Assembly (NCBI GenBank): GCA_937862845.1
Contig: CALMCK010000010.1
Location: 1-5,391 of the forward strand
DNA from: an uncultured Burkholderiaceae bacterium
GTDB taxonomy: Bacteria; Pseudomonadota; Gammaproteobacteria; Burkholderiales; Burkholderiaceae
DNA: 5,391 nucleotides
Direction of reading: 5' to 3'
The notes under the pieces are model-generated. The model searched no databases and was not told where the DNA came from. It was given only the letters and a program-made list of their open reading frames with translations. This document shows, piece by piece, positions 1 to 4,356 of the stretch (the stretch's first letter is position 1; each line of letters opens with the position of its first letter). A program made the position numbers and the translations under genes.

Positions 1-197
1 ATGTCCAAATCGTGCAGCATGTCACTGGCCCATAAATCCGCTGATTCACCTTTGCGCATGGCGGGTTTAATCAGAGCAGAGATGCGCTCGACACTCAAGG
101 TCTGGCTAACGGCTGGCGGTGCCGCGCTGTCTTGGCATGCGCTGAGTATGGCCAAACTGCTCAGCGCAATCAAAGGGGTTTTCATATAGGTCGACAT
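1..197 (-). CDS. Putative lipoprotein, N-terminal part (runs off left edge)
   Basis: The minus strand is open from an ATG at 197 to the left edge, giving about 65 residues. The N-terminus (MSTYMKTPLIALSSLAILSA, then Cys21) is a lipoprotein signal peptide: one Lys, a hydrophobic core and a Leu-Ser-Ala-Cys lipobox. Cleavage would leave Cys-Gln, which by the Lol rule suggests outer-membrane sorting. The mature part begins with a short Ala/Pro-rich linker and then a helical stretch containing VERISALIKPAMR and LWASDMLHDLD. The Trp-Ala-x-Asp pattern after a basic helix faintly resembles the start of DUF1615 (YaiW-like) lipoproteins, but this is recall on a short fragment. An in-frame ATG at 185 gives an equally good signal peptide (MKTPLIAL). 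Neither start has a clear Shine-Dalgarno, so the start is unsettled. The gene lies 66 nt downstream of the HAD phosphatase on the same strand and may be read from that operon. The C-terminus and function cannot be seen. Confidence 0.7.
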   Translation of the reverse strand, partial: MSTYMKTPLIALSSLAILSACQDSAAPPAVSQTLSVERISALIKPAMRKGESADLWASDMLHDLD

Positions 198-226
198 GGC
201 AAGCCATTCTGTGGGGTAAGGCGCTC

Positions 227-254
227 ATCCTATGCGAGAATATTGTGCTGATAA
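227..254 (-). promoter_or_regulatory. Weak candidate sigma-70 promoter for the edge lipoprotein
   Basis: On the minus strand a TTATCA (-35-like, 249-254) is followed after 16 bases by TAGGAT (-10-like, 227-232). Each matches four of six consensus bases, and the pair sits about 30 nt upstream of the lipoprotein ATG at 197. The spacing is suitable, but matches this weak occur by chance. It would let the lipoprotein be transcribed apart from the hda operon. No terminator hairpin was found between the phosphatase stop and this site, so read-through is equally possible. Confidence 0.2.
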
Positions 255-263
255 TGGATGCGG

Positions 264-950
264 TTATGTGTTGTGGAACAATTGCAACACAGGCCATTGG
301 CGCGCCAGTGCGAGCTCTGTGAGGCGTGTGTCAGGATTGGTCGCCACTGGAAAGGCGACTTTTTCGAGCAAAGGCAAGTCGTTGATGGAATCACTGTAAA
401 AGAAACAGCCCGTCAAATCATTCAAATCCGCATGCCCTTGCTCGCTCAACCATGCTTGCACCCGTGTGATTTTGCCTTCACGGAAACTCGGCGTGCCCGT
501 CACACGGCCCGTGTATCGACCGTCGATGAGCTCTGGCGTGGTGCCGATGATGTGCTCAAAACCCAGCGCCACGCCAATCGGCGTGATGACAAACTCATTG
601 GTGGCGCTGATCAGCACGGGGATGTGCCCCGCGTCTTTGTGCTTTTGCACCAATGCAATGGCTTCTGGCCGTATCACAGGCGTGATGGTTTGCGCCATAA
701 ACTGCGCATGCCAGCGTCGCAATGTGGCCATGTCGTTGTCAGCCAAAACCTGAAAAGAAAACGCACAGTATTCGGCAATGTCGAGCGTCCCTGCCTGATA
801 GTGTCCGTAAAACTCATCGTTTTTACGTTGATAGTAATCCGCGTCCACATAAGCATTCGCCACCAAAAACGCACCCCAACCATGGTCAGAGTCAGCGGGC
901 AATAACGTGTGGTCGAGGTCAAAAAATGCAACGGTCGGGTGAGACTTCAT
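264..950 (-). CDS. HAD-IB family phosphatase (SerB-like fold)
   Basis: This 228-residue protein has all four haloacid dehalogenase motifs. Motif I is FFDLDHTLL with nucleophile Asp11 and acid/base Asp13. Motif II is LISATN with Ser115. The motif III lysine is Lys160 in FREGKI. Motif IV is YSDSINDLPLL with Asp187 and Asp191 for Mg2+. The helical segment between motifs I and II (about residues 20-100) fits the C1 cap of subfamily IB, the group that includes phosphoserine phosphatase. It should be a cytosolic Mg2+-dependent phosphomonoesterase. The substrate cannot be read from the sequence; relatives are variously named phosphoserine phosphatase, histidinol-phosphatase or plain HAD hydrolase. 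Its length is normal for the family and no catalytic residue is missing. It starts 12 nt after the hda stop with no strong Shine-Dalgarno in the gap, so it is probably translated as part of the permease-hda-phosphatase message. Confidence 0.9.
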   Translation of the reverse strand: MKSHPTVAFFDLDHTLLPADSDHGWGAFLVANAYVDADYYQRKNDEFYGHYQAGTLDIAEYCAFSFQVLADNDMATLRRWHAQFMAQTITPVIRPEAIALVQKHKDAGHIPVLISATNEFVITPIGVALGFEHIIGTTPELIDGRYTGRVTGTPSFREGKITRVQAWLSEQGHADLNDLTGCFFYSDSINDLPLLEKVAFPVATNPDTRLTELALARQWPVLQLFHNT

Positions 951-962
951 CGGAATGGCTTT

Positions 963-1640
963 CTATTGGGCTTGCTGGTTCAACCAGCTTTTGAGCAAGG
1001 GCAGCGTCACCGCCCTTTTGGTTTGTAAACTGTACTCATCGAGCGATCTGAGCACGCGATGCAGCTGCGTTAAATCTCGGGTCAAATGCCGCAACATATA
1101 AGGCACCACGTCCGCAGCGAGGTTTAAACCACGCTCCGCCGCTTGTTGCCCGAGCACTTGGGCTTTGTCGTCGTCCGTTAACAATTGCAACTGATACACC
1201 AAATCCCATGCCAGTCGCGTCTTTAAATCAGGTAAAAAATCACTCGGCAACAGCGCGGGTGGCACATTCGCCGTCAGCACCAGAGTTTTACCTTCAGCGC
1301 GAATGCGGTTGTACAAATGAAACAACGCCGCCTGTCCATCCGCATCGAGTAAATGCACATCATCGAGCAAATACAGCAGCGTTTGTTCGGGCAACTCATC
1401 ACAGACAGTGCCCGTCAGCAACGTTGAGTTGGCCACATGGGTCAGACCGGAAACCACATGGCTTTTACCTGAGCCCGCCTCGCCCCACAGATACAAAGCC
1501 GTGTGCGTGAACGCGCCCTGCGCCACCGCATGAATCTGCGCCACCGCCTCATCGTTGCGTCCCGTGACGAAATTGCCCAAAGACGGCGCATCGGGCAAAC
1601 TCAACGACAGCGCAAGCTGTGGATGCAACGCCTCCATCAT
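963..1640 (-). CDS. hda: DnaA regulatory inactivator Hda
   Basis: This 225-residue protein is a DnaA-like AAA+ ATPase without the DnaA DNA-binding domain. Hda, bound to the DNA-loaded sliding clamp, stimulates hydrolysis of DnaA-bound ATP (RIDA) and so prevents over-initiation of replication. Near the N-terminus, QLALSL (residues 8-13) fits the clamp-binding motif of Hda. Walker A is GEAGSGKSH (53-61), with Lys59. Walker B is LLDDVH (91-96). The sensor I region contains Asn125. A box VII-like LKTRLAWDL places Arg142 as the likely arginine finger. Arg188 in LTRDLTQLHRVL is the likely sensor II residue. Its length is close to E. coli Hda. The start ATG (1638-1640) overlaps the permease stop TGA (1637-1639) as ATGA, which points to translational coupling; a second in-frame ATG follows directly. 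The clamp motif so close to the N-terminus supports this start. DnaA itself is excluded because no domain IV follows the AAA+ core. Confidence 0.93.
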   Translation of the reverse strand: MMEALHPQLALSLSLPDAPSLGNFVTGRNDEAVAQIHAVAQGAFTHTALYLWGEAGSGKSHVVSGLTHVANSTLLTGTVCDELPEQTLLYLLDDVHLLDADGQAALFHLYNRIRAEGKTLVLTANVPPALLPSDFLPDLKTRLAWDLVYQLQLLTDDDKAQVLGQQAAERGLNLAADVVPYMLRHLTRDLTQLHRVLRSLDEYSLQTKRAVTLPLLKSWLNQQAQ

Positions 1641-2719
1641 GCTTTATCTGCCTGATAAAACTGACTGCCAAAATACCGCTCACGCAGATGCCGCACCAAA
1701 ACCGCCACAACCGCAGCGGCCGGCAAAGCAAACAACATGCCCAAAAAGCCAAACAACGCACCAAACACCAGCAATGAAAAAATCACCGCCACGGGCGATA
1801 AACCGATGCGCTCACCAACCAGACGTGGGGTGAGCACATAACCTTCCAACACTTGACCGACCGCGTAAATAGCGAGAACCATAAAAAATGGTGGCGTGAA
1901 ACCAAACTGCAACAATGCAGACAAAGTCCCCAAAATCAAGCCAATCCCAAAACCAAGAAACGGAATGATCACAAAACAGCCCGTCAAAACGCCCACTGAA
2001 ATCGCCACCTCAAGCCCCGTGAGCTTCAGTGCGACGGCATAATACAGCGCCAAAGCCATCATCACCAGCAACTGGCCGCGCACAAACTGCGCCAACATCA
2101 CATCCATTTGCGCGGTGACTTTAAACACATCGGCGCGCCAACTTTTGGGCAACAATCTGCGCAGCATTTTCACAGTCGAAGGCCAGTTGGCCAATAAGTA
2201 AAACGTGATAATCGGCATCAACACCAACCACGTCAGCAAACTCAACAGCACCGAGCCGCCTTGTTTAAAGTAACCCCATGCTTGCTCACTCAGATTTGAG
2301 AAGTTCACATGTTCCGTCACATACACCCGCGCTTGCTCAAACCAGCCCGCCGCGCCATTGCCCGCATCAACGGGCAACCATTCTTGTAAAAATGTGGAAT
2401 GAATCGCCAAATCCTGCGCACGCCCCAACATCGCAGGCAAGCGCTCTTGCAAAATCACCATCTGCTTGCTGATAATCGGCCATGGAATTAAAGTGATGAA
2501 CACCAATAAAGTCAACACGCCCAACACAGCCACACCCGCGCCCAGATTGCGGCTCAGCCCACGTCGATGCAGCGCACGCACAGACGGGTTGAGTAAATAC
2601 GCCAGCAATCCGGCGAATCCAAACGGCACCAAAATGCTTTTTATCGTCCAGACCAGCCAGAAAAAAGCTACAATAACGGCCAGCACCAGTGCGGCTTTGA
2701 CCACTTGCGTCCAAGTCAT
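1637..2719 (-). CDS. AI-2E family transporter / PerM-type permease
   Basis: This 360-residue integral membrane protein belongs to the AI-2E exporter (PerM/TqsA/YdiK) family. Two hydrophobic segments lie at about residues 8-45 and one at about 62-82. A hydrophilic stretch at about 85-150 follows, and the rest is largely hydrophobic: about 155-178, 215-235, 237-270, 277-292 and 308-342. The family hallmark near the C-terminus is clear: LEGYVLTPRLVGERIGLSP (291-309), followed by a Gly/Leu-rich segment ending in FALPAAA. Members are inner-membrane proteins; a few are linked to autoinducer-2 export or Na+/H+ antiport, but most have no known substrate, so the family name should not be taken as proof of AI-2 export. 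The start is well supported: a GAGGA sequence lies 7 nt upstream of the ATG. It heads the operon with hda and the phosphatase, diverging from purM, and its stop overlaps the hda start. Confidence 0.9.
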   Translation of the reverse strand: MTWTQVVKAALVLAVIVAFFWLVWTIKSILVPFGFAGLLAYLLNPSVRALHRRGLSRNLGAGVAVLGVLTLLVFITLIPWPIISKQMVILQERLPAMLGRAQDLAIHSTFLQEWLPVDAGNGAAGWFEQARVYVTEHVNFSNLSEQAWGYFKQGGSVLLSLLTWLVLMPIITFYLLANWPSTVKMLRRLLPKSWRADVFKVTAQMDVMLAQFVRGQLLVMMALALYYAVALKLTGLEVAISVGVLTGCFVIIPFLGFGIGLILGTLSALLQFGFTPPFFMVLAIYAVGQVLEGYVLTPRLVGERIGLSPVAVIFSLLVFGALFGFLGMLFALPAAAVVAVLVRHLRERYFGSQFYQADKA

Positions 2720-2726
2720 TGGGGTT

Positions 2727-2731
2727 TCCTC
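2727..2731 (-). promoter_or_regulatory. Ribosome binding site of the AI-2E/PerM permease
   Basis: On the minus strand GAGGA precedes the permease ATG (2717-2719) by 7 nt. This is a near-ideal Shine-Dalgarno match and fixes the start at 2719. It is the strongest ribosome binding site in the window; the downstream genes of the operon have none comparable, in keeping with coupled translation. Confidence 0.75.
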
Positions 2732-2757
2732 ATTTCACATTCAAAGACAGTATTTTA

Positions 2758-2762
2758 TAGGA
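2758..2762 (+). promoter_or_regulatory. Ribosome binding site of purM
   Basis: TAGGA lies 10 nt before the ATG at 2773 and 13 nt before the second in-frame ATG at 2776. The spacing favours the first ATG, but the two starts differ by only one residue. Confidence 0.55.
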
Positions 2763-2772
2763 CTTTCATCCC

Positions 2773-3816
2773 ATGATGGTAGACAAACAAGGCTTATCCT
2801 ACAAAGACGCAGGCGTCGACATGCTCGCAGGCGACGAATTGATAGAACGCATTAAACCCTATGCCAAAAAAACCATGCGCGAAGGCGTCCTCAACGGCCT
2901 CGGTGGTTTCGGCGCACTGTTTGAAATCTCTAAAAAATACCAAAACCCCGTCCTCGTCTCAGGCACAGATGGCGTCGGTACCAAGCTGAAACTCGCCTTC
3001 GAATGGGGCTTTCACGACACCGTCGGCATTGACTTGGTTGCCATGAGCGTCAACGATATTTTGGTGCAAGGTGCGGAGCCTTTGTTTTTCCTCGATTATT
3101 TCGCCTGCGGCAAACTCGACATCGACACCGCCGCCGACGTGATTAAAGGCATCGCCCAAGGTTGTGAGCAATCTGGCTGCGCCCTCATCGGTGGTGAAAC
3201 CGCCGAAATGCCTGGCATGTACCCCGATGGTGAATACGACCTCGCAGGCTTTGCCGTCGGCGCAGTCGAAAAATCAAACATCATCACTGGCGCCACCATC
3301 GCCGCAGGCGACGTCGTGCTCGGTTTACAATCGAACGGCGTGCACTCAAACGGCTTCTCCCTCGTGCGTAAAATTCTCGACGTCTCAAAAGCCGACCTCA
3401 ATCAAGACATGGGTGGCGTCACATTGAAGCAAGCCATCAGCGCGCCCACCCGTATTTATGTCAAACCACTGCTCGCCGCCATGGCACAAGTCACCATCAA
3501 AGGCATGGCACACATCACCGGTGGCGGTCTCACCGAAAACGTCCCGCGCGTATTGCCCGACGGCCTGCAAGCCGTATTGGAATCCGACAAATGGCAGCGC
3601 CCACCTTTATTTCAATGGTTGCAACAAGCGGGCAATGTCGCCGACGACGAAATGCACCGTGTGTTCAACTGCGGCATCGGCATGGTCGTCATCGTCGCCG
3701 CCAGCGACGCTGCGCAAACCGCCGAAATCCTCCGCGCTCAAGGTGAAACCGTCTACCAAATGGGCCACATCCAAGCCCTGCCCAGCGCAGACGCCCACCC
3801 AACCATTGTGGTCTAA
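2773..3816 (+). CDS. purM: Phosphoribosylformylglycinamidine cyclo-ligase (AIR synthetase)
   Basis: PurM performs the fifth step of de novo purine synthesis in the cytosol: formylglycinamidine ribonucleotide plus ATP gives aminoimidazole ribonucleotide, ADP and phosphate. The 347-residue length is normal. Family landmarks appear in order: LSYKDAGVDMLAG (8-20), the glycine-rich NGLGGFGALF (41-50), SGTDGVGTKLKLA (63-75), DLVAMSVNDILVQGAEP (87-103) with the LDYFACGKLD block behind it, GGETAEMPGMY (140-150) followed by YDLAGFAVGAVE, NGVHSNGFSLVRK (188-200), and in the C-terminal domain HITGGGLTENVPRVLP (247-262) and HRVFNCGIGMVV (295-306). No key segment is missing. It is the first gene of a rightward unit, diverging from the permease-hda operon, with a small lipoprotein gene 8 nt behind it. 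PurL and selenophosphate synthetase share the fold but not these motifs, so the assignment is firm. Confidence 0.98.
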   Translation: MMVDKQGLSYKDAGVDMLAGDELIERIKPYAKKTMREGVLNGLGGFGALFEISKKYQNPVLVSGTDGVGTKLKLAFEWGFHDTVGIDLVAMSVNDILVQGAEPLFFLDYFACGKLDIDTAADVIKGIAQGCEQSGCALIGGETAEMPGMYPDGEYDLAGFAVGAVEKSNIITGATIAAGDVVLGLQSNGVHSNGFSLVRKILDVSKADLNQDMGGVTLKQAISAPTRIYVKPLLAAMAQVTIKGMAHITGGGLTENVPRVLPDGLQAVLESDKWQRPPLFQWLQQAGNVADDEMHRVFNCGIGMVVIVAASDAAQTAEILRAQGETVYQMGHIQALPSADAHPTIVV

Positions 3817-3824
3817 AATATCTG

Positions 3825-4268
3825 ATGAAAAAACAACTCACCCTAACCCTACTCGCCAGCATCGCCCTGCTCAGCGCCTGCCAAAGCACGCCCGTCGCCT
3901 CGACACAAACACCCATTGTCTATGGCCAAAAACCAGCCGACTACCACATCGCGGCCAACCAAGACTGCCCCATCATCAGCCAACTCACCCGCGAATACCG
4001 CGAACGGCTCATGGTCACGAGCGACATGGTTGTGCGTTGGTCAGATGAAAACAGTTCAGGAACGCCACGCATCTTGTTGATTTTAAATGACAAAGGCGTC
4101 TCGTCATACAACACACTGAGCCAGCAAGGTCTGCCCCCCGCACTCAACATCGGCAATCACACCTTCGTCCCGAAAGCCAACACGGGCATCACCCAAGGCT
4201 TCCTCACGCTCGACAATCTGCCCGACGGCTGGTCCGAGTCTTGCACTGCAAGGTTGTTTGCCAAATAA
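3825..4268 (+). CDS. Small putative lipoprotein of unknown function
   Basis: This 147-residue protein begins with a lipoprotein signal peptide: Lys2-Lys3, a hydrophobic core and the lipobox Leu-Ser-Ala-Cys with Cys19 as the lipidated residue. Gln20 at position +2 suggests outer-membrane sorting by the Lol rule. A short Ser/Thr/Pro/Ala linker (20-31) follows, then a compact domain of about 110 residues. It contains a mixed-charge segment (LTREYRERLMVTSDMVVRW, 54-72), a strand-like RILLILND (82-89), and a Gly/Asn-rich part leading to GWSESC near the end. Besides Cys19 the only cysteines are Cys48 and Cys140, which could form a disulfide in the periplasm. I do not recognise the family. The start lies 8 nt after the purM stop with no good Shine-Dalgarno, so it is probably translated by reinitiation from purM mRNA. 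Nothing in the sequence links it to purine synthesis. The terminator behind it closes this unit. Confidence 0.82.
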   Translation: MKKQLTLTLLASIALLSACQSTPVASTQTPIVYGQKPADYHIAANQDCPIISQLTREYRERLMVTSDMVVRWSDENSSGTPRILLILNDKGVSSYNTLSQQGLPPALNIGNHTFVPKANTGITQGFLTLDNLPDGWSESCTARLFAK

Positions 4269-4270
4269 AC

Positions 4271-4288
4271 CACGGTCACTCAGCCGTG
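4271..4288 (+). repeat. Short inverted repeat after the lipoprotein stop
   Basis: CACGG (4271-4275) and CCGTG (4284-4288) form a 5-bp stem with an 8-base loop immediately after the lipoprotein stop codon. There is no T tract behind it, so it is not a terminator by itself. It could add 3'-end stability to the purM-lipoprotein mRNA, but a stem this short may be chance. Confidence 0.25.
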
Positions 4289-4310
4289 ACATATCGAAAT
4301 GGTTGCATAC

Positions 4311-4338
4311 AAAAAAGGAAGCTTGCGCTTCCTTTTTT
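4311..4338. terminator. Bidirectional intrinsic terminator between convergent genes
   Basis: AAAAAAGGAAGC (4311-4322) is perfectly complementary to GCTTCCTTTTTT (4327-4338), with a 4-base loop TTGC. The inner 6 bp (GGAAGC/GCTTCC) form the stable stem, and the outer A and T tracts give a U run in either direction. It lies 42 nt after the lipoprotein stop on the plus strand and 18 nt after the recQ stop on the minus strand, as expected for a shared terminator of convergent units. Confidence 0.9.
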
Positions 4339-4356
4339 AACGTCATGAGCCCAGCG

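Larger units (their letters stand above)
2720..2772. promoter_or_regulatory. Divergent purM / permease intergenic region
   Basis: These 53 bp separate two divergent start codons, so the promoter for at least one side must lie here or extend into the opposite coding region. An AT-rich core, TATTTTATAG (2751-2760), reads as TATAAAAT on the minus strand and could be a -10 element for the permease operon. It lacks a convincing -35 at 16-18 bp; the nearest TTGTCT is about 21 bp away, inside purM. For purM no good -10/-35 pair is seen within the spacer. I did not find a PurR-like palindrome. The promoter assignment is inference. Confidence 0.35.

Noticed and set aside
1..189. Plus-strand 62-codon open frame at the left edge
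   Set aside because: The minus strand here encodes a clear lipoprotein signal peptide; the plus frame is its shadow.
258..905. Plus-strand open frame of 215 codons opposite the HAD phosphatase
   Set aside because: It is antisense to a gene with all HAD motifs, its product is rich in Arg/His/Cys with no recognisable domain, and such mirror frames are common in this base composition.
2720..2772. A PurR operator or purine riboswitch upstream of purM
   Set aside because: The spacer is only 53 bp; I saw no PurR-like palindrome and no room for an aptamer plus expression platform.
3458..4048. Plus-strand open frame of 196 codons in another frame of purM and the lipoprotein gene
   Set aside because: It overlaps the conserved purM C-terminal domain out of frame, and its product is dominated by Pro, Thr, Ser and Lys.
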